A stretch of DNA of 64,000 nt from Litorivivens sp041624475 (GCF_041624475.1 NZ_JBFJUX010000015.1:10046-74045), one strand, 5' to 3'; counted from the first letter of the stretch, positions 8,084-17,050 are shown. Notes: generated by a model not told the origin, from the sequence alone. Numbers and translations are program-made.

Positions 8084-8720
8084 TCGGCGCCGTCAGGCTC
8101 AGCACGACGGATTCGGTGCCCGGATTGCGCTTGCCGAATCCGCCGTTCGAGAGGTGGTACAGAGCGACGCCAATGCGATAGCGGTTGTCGAACTGGTAGG
8201 CCACCTCAAGGCCACTGCGAAACTCCAGTTCCAGCCCCAGATTTAATTCGTCGCGCTCTTCAAAATAGCCGGCATCAAAACTGCCGGTGAGCAGCCAGTG
8301 TTCGCCAAGAGAAAAATCCCGTCGCAGCCCGAGGAAAACATAGCTGGCGTCATTTTCGGCGCTGAGCACGCCAGCAGCCGGGCGAATGGCGTACTGTGTC
8401 AGCGGTTTCCAGCGGTACTCCATGCCGTAGCGCAGGGTTTCACTGAAGCGATTGAAGATCCCGACAAAGCCGGCGTTTACCGACAGATAGGAGTCGTTCA
8501 GCAGAGGGGCGGCTACTGGCCTTGGTACTCTCTTGCGCTGCTTGAGATACTGCAGCCGCGTCGGGCGCTGGGCAAGAACAATGGGTGTTTGTCTACAGGG
8601 CTGGGCCCGCGTGCGGTGATCCAGCTCGCAGTCTGCGACTGCCAGCGTCGGTGCACAAAACGCCAGTACAACAAGATAAAGATCACGCAGCTTCAGCCGC
8701 GTAAAAGCAGGACGGAGCAT
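8070..8720 (-). CDS. PagL-like lipid A 3-O-deacylase, outer membrane
   Basis: The 216-residue protein has a signal peptide (cleavage near residue 29, LAVA-DC) and a C-terminal half of alternating beta-strand pattern ending in a beta-barrel-like strand. It carries the PagL catalytic signature with exact spacing: His189, Ser191 and Glu203 in ALYHLSNGGFGKRNPGTE, matching the H-x-S ... E triad of PagL/acyloxyacyl hydrolase barrels. Such enzymes trim a 3-O-linked acyl chain from lipid A in the outer membrane. An extended basic, Arg/Lys-rich stretch of about 35 residues precedes the barrel. The gene ends inside the 3' end of the convergent GST gene. Confidence 0.82.
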   Translation of the reverse strand: MLRPAFTRLKLRDLYLVVLAFCAPTLAVADCELDHRTRAQPCRQTPIVLAQRPTRLQYLKQRKRVPRPVAAPLLNDSYLSVNAGFVGIFNRFSETLRYGMEYRWKPLTQYAIRPAAGVLSAENDASYVFLGLRRDFSLGEHWLLTGSFDAGYFEERDELNLGLELEFRSGLEVAYQFDNRYRIGVALYHLSNGGFGKRNPGTESVVLSLTAPIISH

Positions 8721-8783
8721 GGCAACAGTCTTATAGGTTTTTAACGTATTGTTGCGATACGCAGCAAAGGGCGCAAGTGGATC

Positions 8784-9365
8784 TCAGTGGGAATGCTGCC
8801 AAAGCTGATAGCGGGTTTGTCCGGCGACCTTGTCGCGATGCAGGCGTAAACCCTCGGGCATCGGTAACTGGCGGTCGCGGGCGCTTTCAAGATAGAGCCA
8901 GCTGCCGTCGGCGAGCAGCGATCGCTCCAGCAGGAGTTTCAGCGTGGGTTCGTACAGGTCGCTGTCAAAAGGCGGGTCGATAAACACAATGTCAAAAGGC
9001 TCAACGCTGCGCGACAGCCACTCCAACGCCGAGGCTTGAGTCACAGTGCCTGCCTGGGCTTTCAACAGGCTGAGGTTACTCTGCAGGGCGGTGGTCACTT
9101 CCCGCTGGGGGTCGAGGAACTGGCAGTGCGCCGCGCCGCGGGACAGGGCTTCGAGTCCCAGGGCCCCACTGCCGGCAAAGGCATCCAGGCAACGGGCGCC
9201 GGCGATGTAGGGTGCCAGCCAGTTAAACAGCGTTTCGCGCACCCGATCGCCGGTTGGGCGCAGCCCATCGGTTATCGGAAAATGAAGTTTGCGGCCGCGC
9301 CAGTCGCCGCCGATGATGCGGATACTGCCTTCGGTTGGGGGTTTGCTTCGCGACTGCCTGCGCAT
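8784..9365 (-). CDS. rsmD: 16S rRNA (guanine(966)-N2)-methyltransferase RsmD
   Basis: RsmD methylates G966 of 16S rRNA during small-subunit assembly using SAM. The 193-residue protein shows the N-terminal RIIGGDWRGRKL, the TGDRVRETLFNWL segment, SAM motif I DAFAGSGALGLEALSRGA (61-78), and the catalytic DPPF at 130-133. Length is normal. A DUF423 membrane protein gene starts divergently about 95 bases away. Confidence 0.95.
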   Translation of the reverse strand: MRRQSRSKPPTEGSIRIIGGDWRGRKLHFPITDGLRPTGDRVRETLFNWLAPYIAGARCLDAFAGSGALGLEALSRGAAHCQFLDPQREVTTALQSNLSLLKAQAGTVTQASALEWLSRSVEPFDIVFIDPPFDSDLYEPTLKLLLERSLLADGSWLYLESARDRQLPMPEGLRLHRDKVAGQTRYQLWQHSH

Positions 9366-9460
9366 CAGCGCTGAATCCTTTTTCCTGAGTTGATAAACTG
9401 CCGGGCTTGCTGTCTCGTACAGCCAAACACAGCCATCGTATTGTGAAGGGTAAATAACCT

Positions 9461-9832
9461 ATGGGCCAGTTCTTCCTCGCCGCGTCGGCGATCAGTGGTT
9501 TTCTCGCCGTGGCACTGGGAGCCTTTGGCGCCCACGCCTTAAAGCAGCGGCTGAGTGCCGATATGCTGGCCGTATATGAAACGGCTGTGCAGTATCACTT
9601 TTATCACACACTGGCCCTGCTGGCGGTGGCGGTGCTGATGGTGGGCGGCGCACAGGGTTTGAAGCTCAGTGCGGTGTTGTTTCTGGTGGGCACGGTAATT
9701 TTCAGCGGCAGCCTTTACGCGCTGGCGCTCAGTGGCGTGAAAGTACTGGGCGCGGTAACGCCCATTGGCGGGTTGTGTCTGCTGGCGGGCTGGGCCTGTC
9801 TGGCCTATGCCGCGATCAAGGGGCTGTCATGA
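9461..9832 (+). CDS. DUF423 family small membrane protein
   Basis: The 123-residue protein has four predicted membrane helices and the family features GAFGAHALK near residue 20 and an alanine/glycine-rich C-terminal helix, as in YgdD-like proteins. It sits in the inner membrane; the function of the family is unknown. Its stop codon overlaps the start of trmB (ATGA), so the two are co-translated. Confidence 0.9.
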   Translation: MGQFFLAASAISGFLAVALGAFGAHALKQRLSADMLAVYETAVQYHFYHTLALLAVAVLMVGGAQGLKLSAVLFLVGTVIFSGSLYALALSGVKVLGAVTPIGGLCLLAGWACLAYAAIKGLS

Positions 9833-10542
9833 TAGAAGGTGATGTGAAGAAAGAAAGCCGACCGCTGCGGCGTATTCGCAGTTTTGTGCTCCGCACCGGG
9901 CGCATGACCAAGGGTCAGGAATTGGCCTATGAGCGCTATTGGCCAGAGGCGGGTTTGCAGGTCGCCGACGGCATGATTGATCCCGAGGCCGTATTCGGGC
10001 GCAGCGCGCCGCTGGTTTTTGAGATTGGTTTTGGTATGGGCCAGTCTCTGCTGGAGATGGCGCAGCGTGAAAGCGAAAAGAACTTTATCGGTGTTGAAGT
10101 GCATCGCCCAGGCGTCGGTCGCCTGCTGATGGGCATGGGCGAAGCCGGGCTGGGCAATGTGCGGGTCTATTGCGACGATGCGGTGGAAGTCTTGCAGCAG
10201 TGTATTCCCGACGGGTCGCTAAACCGGGTGCAGATCTATTTCCCCGACCCCTGGCACAAGAAAAAACACCACAAGCGCCGCCTAGTTCAGCCGGAGTTTG
10301 TAGCGCAATTGCGCCAGAAACTGGCTCCCGGCGGCATCCTGCATCTGGCCACGGATTGGGAAAACTATGCCGAGCATATGCTGGAGGTTATGGAGGCCGC
10401 ACCGGGCTATCGCAATCTATGCGGTGATAGCGGCTCAGGTGGCTTTGCGCCCCGACCGGAGTGGCGCCCGCTGACCAAGTTTGAGCAGCGCGGCCAGCGC
10501 TTGGGGCACGGCGTCTGGGACTTGCTGTACGAAGCGGTGTAG
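9829..10542 (+). CDS. trmB: tRNA (guanine(46)-N7)-methyltransferase TrmB
   Basis: TrmB adds the m7G46 modification to tRNA variable loops. The 237-residue protein carries RSFVLRTGRMTKGQ, the SAM-binding FEIGFGMGQSLLEMA, the EVHRPGVGRLL segment, and the FPDPWHKKKHHKRRLV active-site loop. The ATG overlapping the DUF423 stop gives a length close to the usual 239 residues; an in-frame upstream ATG inside DUF423 is unlikely. Confidence 0.96.
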   Translation: MIEGDVKKESRPLRRIRSFVLRTGRMTKGQELAYERYWPEAGLQVADGMIDPEAVFGRSAPLVFEIGFGMGQSLLEMAQRESEKNFIGVEVHRPGVGRLLMGMGEAGLGNVRVYCDDAVEVLQQCIPDGSLNRVQIYFPDPWHKKKHHKRRLVQPEFVAQLRQKLAPGGILHLATDWENYAEHMLEVMEAAPGYRNLCGDSGSGGFAPRPEWRPLTKFEQRGQRLGHGVWDLLYEAV

Positions 10543-10602
10543 CCTTTGCTCATTGGCTCATAAAACATGGGCGCATCATAAAAATAGAACGAGGAGATAG
10601 GT

Positions 10603-11508
10603 ATGAAAGTTTTGAGAACGCCTGACGAACGCTTTGAAAACCTGCCGGGCTATGACTTCGCACCCCACTACCTGCATGTTCCCGATGGTGAAGGCGGCGA
10701 ACTGCGAATGCACTACCTCGACGAGGGCCCGGAAGGTGCTGACCCGGTGCTGCTGATGCACGGTGAGCCCAGCTGGTCTTACCTCTACCGCAAAATGATC
10801 CCCCCGCTGGTGCGAGCCGGGCATCGCGTTATCGCACTGGATCTGATCGGCTTTGGCCGCTCCGACAAGCCCACTGAGCGCAGCGATTACAGTTATGCCC
10901 GTCACGTGGCGTGGGTTGAATCCGCGTTCGACCAGCTCAATTTGAAGAATGTGACGCTGGTGTGCCAGGACTGGGGTGGTTTGATTGGGTTACGCCTGTT
11001 GGCCAGCCGGCCGGATTGTTTTGCACGGGCAGTGGCCGCCAATACCATGCTGCCTACTGGCGAGCACGAGCCGGGCGAAGCATTCCTGGCTTGGCAAAAA
11101 TTCTCGCAGGAAGTGCCCGAGTTTCCCGTTGGCAAAATCATCGCCGGGGCGGTGACCTGCGAGCTGGCACCGGAGGTAATTGCGGCCTACGACGCGCCCT
11201 TTCCCGATGAGTCGTTCAAGGCCGGCGCGCGTCAGTTTCCGGTGCTGGTGCCAACCTCACGTGATGACCCGGCCAGCGCCGACAACATAGCGGCCTGGGA
11301 CGTGCTCAAGCAATGGGACAAGCCCTTTCTGACGGCTTTCAGTGATTCCGACCCGGTGACCGGCGGCGGTGAGAAAGTGTTTCAGAAACTGGTACCGGGA
11401 ACCCAAGGGCAACCCCATACCACCATTAAAAATGGCGGTCACTTTCTGCAGGAAGATCAGGGTGAGGCGCTGGCGCAAGTGGTTAACGACTTTATTGCGC
11501 TGCGTTAA
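10603..11508 (+). CDS. Haloalkane dehalogenase, alpha/beta hydrolase (DhlA-like)
   Basis: The 301-residue protein closely resembles subfamily I haloalkane dehalogenases, which hydrolyse the carbon-halogen bond of small haloalkanes to an alcohol and halide. HGEPSWSYLYRKMIP (53-67) forms the oxyanion region. Nucleophile Asp123 lies in CQDWGG, with halide-binding Trp124 next to it. Asp250 (SDSDPVTGG) and His280 (GGHFLQED) complete the triad, and Trp164 in the cap could be the second halide ligand. GAGGAGATAG precedes the ATG. It stands alone and converges on rep, so nothing nearby tells the natural substrate. The residues for catalysis are all visible; the actual substrate range is unknown. Confidence 0.88.
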   Translation: MKVLRTPDERFENLPGYDFAPHYLHVPDGEGGELRMHYLDEGPEGADPVLLMHGEPSWSYLYRKMIPPLVRAGHRVIALDLIGFGRSDKPTERSDYSYARHVAWVESAFDQLNLKNVTLVCQDWGGLIGLRLLASRPDCFARAVAANTMLPTGEHEPGEAFLAWQKFSQEVPEFPVGKIIAGAVTCELAPEVIAAYDAPFPDESFKAGARQFPVLVPTSRDDPASADNIAAWDVLKQWDKPFLTAFSDSDPVTGGGEKVFQKLVPGTQGQPHTTIKNGGHFLQEDQGEALAQVVNDFIALR

Positions 11509-11518
11509 CGGCGAGACC

Positions 11519-13522
11519 TCAACCGAACAGGTTTTTCAGGCTCGCCAGGGTTTCGTTGCCGCGTTTGAGGTTGGCTTCAGGTGAGGCTTCGCCGCGACCT
11601 TCCCATTCAAGATCTTCCTGAGGCAGCTCGCTGAGGAAGCGGCTGGGGTCGCAGCTTTGCATCTCGCCAAAGGATTTACGCTTGGCGCAGTAGGTCAGGG
11701 TGAGATTGCGCTTGGCGCGGGTAATGCCCACGTAACAGAGGCGTCGCTCTTCATCGATGGTGTCGGCATCCAGACTGTTCTGGTGTGGCAGGATGCCCTC
11801 TTCCATGCCGATAATGTAAACGTAGGGGTACTCGAGCCCCTTTGAGGCATGCAGGGTCATCAGCTGCACCTGGTCGGCACTTTCCTGCTCGTCTTCCTGC
11901 CGCTCCAGCATATCGCGCAAAACCAGCTTGGTAATGGCGCCTTCGATGTCGGTGTCTTCGTCTTTATCCAGACTCTTTTTCAGCGAGTCCACAAGCACAA
12001 ACACATTGCTCATGCGTTTTTCCGCCACGGCGGGCGATGAGCTATTCTGCATCAACCAGTCGAGGTAATCGATGTCGCGCAGCAACTGGCGGATGGTCTC
12101 AATCGGGTCTTCTTCGTAGCAGCGGCGGCGCAGCATATCCAGCCACTGGGTAAATTCGCGCAGGCGCTGCACGCCGGCGGCGGGCAAATGTGATTCCAGC
12201 CCGATCTCTTCGCAGGCGCTGTACATGGGCACGCCGCGTTCGGTGGAATAGCGCCCCAGCGCTTCCAGCGTACTGGTGCCGATCTTGCGGCGCGGCACAT
12301 TCACAATGCGCAGAAACGCATTGTCGTCGTCCGGGTTGATCAGCAGCCGCAGGTAAGCCATCACGTCTTTGATTTCATTGCGCGCAAAAAACGAGGTGCC
12401 GCCGCTGAGCTTGTAGGGCACCTGATGGGCCTGCAGTTTCAGTTCCAGCAGGCGGGCCTGATGGTTGCCACGATAGAGCACGGCGTAGTCACCAAAGCGG
12501 GTAGCGCTGCGCAGCTTGTGGTCAAGAATTTCGGTGACCACGCGTTCGCACTCGGCATCTTCGTTAGGGCATTTGATGACACGGATCGGATCGCCGTAGC
12601 CCAGCTCACTCCACAGGGCCTTGTCGAACAGGTGGGGGTTGTTGGCGATTACCGTATTGGCCGCTTTGAGAATGCGGGCGGTGGAGCGGTAGTTCTGCTC
12701 GAGCTTGACGATTTTCAGGTGAGGGTAATCTTCCTGCAGCTGGCCGAGGTTTTCCGGCCGCGCACCGCGCCAGGCGTAAATCGACTGATCGTCGTCACCC
12801 ACCACCGTCAGTGCCGCGCGCATGCCTACGAGCCGTTTGACCAGTTCGTACTGGGCGCCATTGGTGTCCTGGTATTCGTCCACCAGCATGTAGCGCACTT
12901 TCTGCTGCCACTTTTCCAGCACCTCGGGGAAGTCGCGCAGCAGCTTTACCGGCAGCAGAATCAGGTCATCGAAATCCAGAGCGTTGTAGGCTTTCAGTGC
13001 CTGCTGGTAGCGCAGATAGGCTTGCGAGCAGAGGATGTCGGCCGGGCCCTGCGCGGCGGCGATGGCCTGCTCTGGTTCGATCAAGTCGTTTTTCCAGTCG
13101 GAAATGGTGCGCTGGATATGATCAACCTGATCACCGTCGCTGCCGTGCTGTTGAATCAACAGATCTTTGAGCAGAGCCTGACAATCCTGCTGGTCAAAAA
13201 TCGAAAAGCCGGATTTGTAGCCGAGGGTTTTGTACTCGCTGCGCAGAATGTTCAGCCCGAGGGTGTGGAAGGTGGAGATGTTCAATCCCTTGCCGGCCCC
13301 GCCCGGCAGCAGGCTGGTGATGCGCTCCCGCATTTCCCGTGCCGCCTTGTTGGTAAAGGTCACGGCGGTGATGTACTTGGCGTCAATTCCGCATTTTTCG
13401 ACCAGATAGGCAATCTTGCGGGTAATCACGCTGGTCTTGCCGCTGCCGGCACCGGCCAGTACGAGCAGGGGGCCGTCGATGTAGAGTACGGCTTCGCGTT
13501 GACGGGGATTGAGTTGGCTCAT
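11519..13522 (-). CDS. rep: ATP-dependent DNA helicase Rep
   Basis: Rep is a 3'-5' superfamily 1 helicase that clears proteins ahead of replication forks. The 667-residue product has Walker A GAGSGKT near residue 25, DEYQDTN (motif II), GDDDQSIYAWRGA (motif III), QNYRST (IV) and VQLMTLHASKGLEY (V). The start at MSQLNPRQREAV gives the usual length (E. coli 673); an upstream in-frame ATG would add 14 unrelated residues. Order and length favour Rep over UvrD or PcrA. Confidence 0.95.
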   Translation of the reverse strand: MSQLNPRQREAVLYIDGPLLVLAGAGSGKTSVITRKIAYLVEKCGIDAKYITAVTFTNKAAREMRERITSLLPGGAGKGLNISTFHTLGLNILRSEYKTLGYKSGFSIFDQQDCQALLKDLLIQQHGSDGDQVDHIQRTISDWKNDLIEPEQAIAAAQGPADILCSQAYLRYQQALKAYNALDFDDLILLPVKLLRDFPEVLEKWQQKVRYMLVDEYQDTNGAQYELVKRLVGMRAALTVVGDDDQSIYAWRGARPENLGQLQEDYPHLKIVKLEQNYRSTARILKAANTVIANNPHLFDKALWSELGYGDPIRVIKCPNEDAECERVVTEILDHKLRSATRFGDYAVLYRGNHQARLLELKLQAHQVPYKLSGGTSFFARNEIKDVMAYLRLLINPDDDNAFLRIVNVPRRKIGTSTLEALGRYSTERGVPMYSACEEIGLESHLPAAGVQRLREFTQWLDMLRRRCYEEDPIETIRQLLRDIDYLDWLMQNSSSPAVAEKRMSNVFVLVDSLKKSLDKDEDTDIEGAITKLVLRDMLERQEDEQESADQVQLMTLHASKGLEYPYVYIIGMEEGILPHQNSLDADTIDEERRLCYVGITRAKRNLTLTYCAKRKSFGEMQSCDPSRFLSELPQEDLEWEGRGEASPEANLKRGNETLASLKNLFG

Positions 13523-13557
13523 GGGATAACTTCGAAGGCCCTTTGCGAGTTGGCTTG

Positions 13558-13691
13558 CCCTCACCCTAACCCTCTCCCAGAGGGAGAGGGGACTTACTGA
13601 TCAAATTCAGTGTTCTCCCACGAGCAGAAGACACTCATCGGAGCAGTTCGGTGCGCACCCTCTCCCTTTGGGAGAGGGGCGGGGTGAGGGG
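13558..13691. repeat. Pair of inverted REP-like elements, copy 2
   Basis: CCCTCACCCTAACCCTCTCC...GGGAGAGGG (13558-13591) and ACCCTCTCCC...GGGAGAGGGGCGGGGTGAGGGG (13657-13691) are inverted copies of one unit. Each can fold alone as a hairpin or the two can pair with each other across 65 bases. They fill the gap between rep and comM. Confidence 0.75.
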
Positions 13692-13767
13692 CACACGCGT
13701 ATAAATAAAGTTCGCAATTGTAGCAGCTGCCTCTCACCGCTGTCGCCGCTTGAAATCCGAGCCGCTT

Positions 13768-15258
13768 TCAGGTGGGCATTTGACGGTAAGTCAGGGCTTC
13801 GCTGAGGTGTTTCAGCGCGATGCTGTCGCTGTGATCCAGGTCCGCGATGGTGCGCGCCACCTTGATCACCCTGTGCTGCGCGCGGGGCGACAGACCGAGC
13901 TTTGCCTCGGCCTTGAGTAGCAGTTCGCTGCAGGCCGAATTCAGTGCGCAGGTTGTGCGCAGTGCCGAGACCGTTAGTTGTGCGTTACAGCAACCCGCGC
14001 GGGCGAGCTGCCGTTCTCGTGCGGCCAGCACCCGGTCGCGAATGGCGGCAGAGGACTCGCCGGTTGCTGCCTGTTGCAGGCTGCCGGGCGGCAGGCGCGG
14101 GACGTGGACAAACAGATCGATGCGGTCCAGCAGGGGGCCGGATATCCGGCTGCGATAGCGCTGCACTTGATCCGGTGTGCAGCGGCATTCGTGCAGGGGG
14201 TCTTTGTGATAGCCGCAGGGGCAGGGGTTCATCGCTGCAATCAGCTGGAAGCGGGCGGGGTAGCGCACTTTCAGGTTGGCTCGGGCGATGGTGATCTCGC
14301 CGGCCTCCAGCGGTTCGCGCAACACATCCAGCACCTTGCGCGGATACTCCGGCAATTCGTCGAGAAACAGCACACCGCCGTGGGCCAGTGAGACTTCGCC
14401 GGGCCGCGCCTGATTGCCGCCACCGACCAGGGACACGGCGGAGGCCGTGTGGTGGGGGTTGCGAAAGGGGCGCTGTTGGCGATAGCTGAAGTGGTCCCCC
14501 GAAACCGAGTAAATGGAACTGGTTTCCAGCAGCTCATCGCGGCTGAGCGTTGGCAGGATTGAGGGCAGGCGCGAGGCCATCAAGGTTTTGCCGGTTCCGG
14601 GCGGTCCGCTGAACAGCAGGTTATGGCTGCCACTGGCGGCGATCTCCAGCGCCCGCCGGGCGCTGTGCTGCCCGACAATATCACCAAAGTCGGGCGCTGC
14701 AGTTTCGTTTTCAGCCTGCGGGCGGCGCAAGTCTGTTGCGATGCGCTGCTGCCCCTGCAGCGTCGCCACGGTGTCGCCCAGTGATTGCACGGGAATCAGG
14801 GTGTCGGGGGCAAAATCAAAAATCTCAGCGGCGTTGTCTGTGGGCAGCACCAATTGCCGACCGGCCTTTTCGCACTGAATGGCGGCGGGCAGGCTGGCAT
14901 CGATGCGCCTCAGTTCGCTCGTCAGGCCGAGCTCGCCGACAAACTCCCAGGGGCTGAGATCCTTGCAGCGCAGCTGGCCGCTGGCGGCGAGAATGCCGAC
15001 CGCAATCGCCAGATCAAAGCGGCTGCCCTCTTTGGGTATGTCGGCGGGGGCGAGGTTGACCGTCATGCGGCGGTTGGGAAACTCGAACCCCGCGTTGAGC
15101 AGGGCAGAGCGCACCCGCTCGCGACTCTCGCGCACAGAGGCTTCGGGCAGGCCCACAATACTGAAAGCGGGTAGTCCGTTCGACAGGTGAACTTCTATGG
15201 TGATCAGCGGGGCGTCGATGCCGATACGGGCGCGACTGTATACGAGTGCAAAGTGCAT
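13768..15258 (-). CDS. comM: YifB/ComM family AAA+ ATPase (Mg-chelatase-like)
   Basis: The 496-residue protein belongs to the ComM/YifB family. In naturally transformable bacteria ComM is a hexameric helicase that promotes branch migration during integration of foreign DNA. An N-terminal Lon-like fold (GIDAPLITIEVHLSNGLPAF, SIVGLPEASVRESRERV) is followed by Walker A GPPGTGKT, a Mg-chelatase core with GVLFLDELPEYPRKVL, and a Cys-containing segment (NPCPCGY). The start agrees with homologues. ubiK follows divergently-spaced upstream on the same strand and glnK-amtB are near, a conserved pseudomonad neighbourhood. Confidence 0.95.
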   Translation of the reverse strand: MHFALVYSRARIGIDAPLITIEVHLSNGLPAFSIVGLPEASVRESRERVRSALLNAGFEFPNRRMTVNLAPADIPKEGSRFDLAIAVGILAASGQLRCKDLSPWEFVGELGLTSELRRIDASLPAAIQCEKAGRQLVLPTDNAAEIFDFAPDTLIPVQSLGDTVATLQGQQRIATDLRRPQAENETAAPDFGDIVGQHSARRALEIAASGSHNLLFSGPPGTGKTLMASRLPSILPTLSRDELLETSSIYSVSGDHFSYRQQRPFRNPHHTASAVSLVGGGNQARPGEVSLAHGGVLFLDELPEYPRKVLDVLREPLEAGEITIARANLKVRYPARFQLIAAMNPCPCGYHKDPLHECRCTPDQVQRYRSRISGPLLDRIDLFVHVPRLPPGSLQQAATGESSAAIRDRVLAARERQLARAGCCNAQLTVSALRTTCALNSACSELLLKAEAKLGLSPRAQHRVIKVARTIADLDHSDSIALKHLSEALTYRQMPT

Positions 15259-15322
15259 GCGTCCATCCTTGGAGTGCGTACTTTATGAGCTGTGTGTGTT
15301 CCGTCGTAAAAAGGGTAAGCGC

Positions 15323-15577
15323 TTAGTTTTGTTCAGGCTCGCCGCCGTCGACCAACGCCTGCAGCTCGGCAAATTGCTGTTCCAGCTGCTGCAGTTTTTC
15401 ACGGGTTCGCATTAAAACAGCGGCCTGGGCGTCAAATTCGTCGCGGGTTACCAGATCCATCCGCGACAGCGCACCCTGCACCAGCACCCGCAGTTTGGCT
15501 TCGACATCCTGCGGCGCCTCGCCGGCGAGGCGGCTGGCCTGTTGCACCAGTTGTTCGATCATTTCCAGTCGGGACAT
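15323..15577 (-). CDS. ubiK: Ubiquinone biosynthesis accessory factor UbiK
   Basis: The 84-residue protein is a BMFP/YqiC family member. UbiK binds UbiJ and is needed for efficient aerobic ubiquinone synthesis. It shows the family core DVEAKLRVLVQGALSRMDLV, then TRDEFDAQAAVLMRTREKLQ, and a C-terminal coiled coil. The chosen ATG has AGGA six to eight bases upstream and gives the expected length; in-frame codons farther upstream would extend past any homology. Confidence 0.9.
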   Translation of the reverse strand: MSRLEMIEQLVQQASRLAGEAPQDVEAKLRVLVQGALSRMDLVTRDEFDAQAAVLMRTREKLQQLEQQFAELQALVDGGEPEQN

Positions 15578-15686
15578 GGGCTTCCTGCGCTGTAGTTCTT
15601 GGATAAGTTTCTGGATGAGTTGCTGCCTGTTCTCGCTGCGCAGTTTAGCGTACATTGAGCGCCAATGTAGAGAGCGGAAATTGGGC

Positions 15687-16664
15687 GTGTCTGTGTTCGA
15701 AACAATAGCGAATAAGTGTGGGAAGGTTGGCCGGAGTGTCATTATCGGCCTTGCCGCAAGTATGGTGATGGCGCCGGCTGTGGCGCAGGAAAAAACACTG
15801 GCCCCGGGTGAAACCTGGCGCATTACAGCGGCCGAGGCGGACATCTCTCTGCAGCGGTTGGTGCTGGGCGACGGCGCGCGAATTGAGTTTGCCGATGAGG
15901 TGACGGATTGGCGCCTGAATGCCCGCCATGTCAGTGTTGGTGAGAATGTCGTGATCGATGGTCGCGGCCGGGCCGGCTCGTCCGGACGTGCAGGATCCTC
16001 CTACGAAGAGCCCGCTGAAACCTGCAAGGACGGCGCAGCGGGCGGTGCGGGAACGGCCGGCGGCGCCGGCGGTGAGGGTGTGGATCTGTCTCTGAACCTG
16101 GGCATTGCCCGGATTGGTTCACTCACGGTGCTGACCGATGGCGGCGCTGGCGGGGCCGGCGGCCCGGGTGGTAAAGGGCAGCACGGCGGCGATATCAGCA
16201 AGTGCCGCGGCGGCGCCGGTGGCAAAGGCGGCGCGGGCGGACCCGGCGGTCCGGGCGGCGCAGCCGGTGATTTGACGCTGGTTTACCGTCCTCTGGGTTC
16301 ATTGGAAACCGCGGCGGTATTGCGAGCCATGGACTTATCCGCCGCTGGCGGTGAGGGCGGTCCGGGCGGTGAGGGTGGTCCCGGTGGCGGTGCTGTTGAA
16401 GGCCGCTATATGAGGGGCGGCGTTGCCGGCAATAAGAAGTGGCTGGCCGGTGGCGACGCCGGTGCGCAAGGTTTGCCGGGCGCGGCGGGGGAAGCCGGGC
16501 CATCCAAAAACCCGATAATCCAGCAGGCGGGGCAGGGCAAGGGTTTGCGCGCGCAGCCGGTTGGCGATACAGTAGATCGAGCGTCGCGTATTGAGCAGCT
16601 TGAACAACGTATCGACGAGCTGGAGCGGCGGCTGCGGGCACTTGAAAAGAAGGCCCGGCAATAG
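15687..16664 (+). CDS. Secreted glycine-rich, collagen-like protein with C-terminal coiled coil
   Basis: I know no exact family. From a GTG start the product is 325 residues. A signal peptide (about 34 residues, hydrophobic SVIIGLAASMVMAPAVA then QE) leads to a beta-rich segment (42-92). Four Gly-rich blocks follow (about 114-131, 151-195, 218-238, 250-273) built from GGxGG, GGPGG and GEGGPGG, three of them with several Gly-X-Y triplets. Short beta-strand stretches lie between them. The end (301-325) is a clear heptad coiled coil, RIEQLEQRIDELERRLRAL, able to trimerise. Four Cys are present, three of them in the mature part. The start is uncertain: TTG at 15681 and GTG at 15693 are alternatives. 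Probably periplasmic or surface exposed. Confidence 0.7.
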   Translation: MSVFETIANKCGKVGRSVIIGLAASMVMAPAVAQEKTLAPGETWRITAAEADISLQRLVLGDGARIEFADEVTDWRLNARHVSVGENVVIDGRGRAGSSGRAGSSYEEPAETCKDGAAGGAGTAGGAGGEGVDLSLNLGIARIGSLTVLTDGGAGGAGGPGGKGQHGGDISKCRGGAGGKGGAGGPGGPGGAAGDLTLVYRPLGSLETAAVLRAMDLSAAGGEGGPGGEGGPGGGAVEGRYMRGGVAGNKKWLAGGDAGAQGLPGAAGEAGPSKNPIIQQAGQGKGLRAQPVGDTVDRASRIEQLEQRIDELERRLRALEKKARQ

Positions 16665-16760
16665 CCACGCGCTCTGACAGTTTGTAACGCACGAGCAGGC
16701 GCATATAACAAGAACAGGAGCCGCCGCCTAAAAACGGACCACAGACTTTCTTACTTGCTT

Positions 16761-16775
16761 GCACCACCATGGTGC
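16761..16775. promoter_or_regulatory. NtrC-type enhancer site
   Basis: GCACCACCATGGTGC is a perfect palindromic match to the GCACC-N5-GGTGC binding consensus of NtrC. It lies about 290 bases upstream of the -24 box of the sigma-54 promoter. A weaker, half-matching site (GCACCTAAATTGGCC) occurs at 16959-16973, near the -100 to -120 distance typical of NtrC. Apart from these sites and the promoter, I see nothing coding between 16665 and 17135. Confidence 0.75.
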
Positions 16776-17050
16776 CGACAACTGGCCGGGTGCGACATTT
16801 CCGGCCAGCACCGATAGCAGCCATTGAGCTGTCGTAGCCCTCTCTCCCTCAAAAAAGCCTAAAACCTCCTTATATTTCATAGTGTTAATGCGGTTTGTTA
16901 ACTCAATCTCTGGATTTATCTTGCCTTTTGTTCTAACTTGGTGCGTCAGGGGAAAAATGCACCTAAATTGGCCATGCTGTTCGTGGGCATATTTCCCCTG
17001 AAACGGCAGGATTTTCGATATGTTATTGAAAATCAATAAAAAATTCTGAG

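Noticed and set aside
12425..13600. 391-residue open frame antisense to rep
   Set aside because: It mirrors the highly biased codons of the real helicase gene, has no ribosome site and no recognisable domain.
7203..13691. CRISPR-like repeats
   Set aside because: Palindromic units are few, unevenly spaced and have no spacers or cas genes; they fit a REP-like family.
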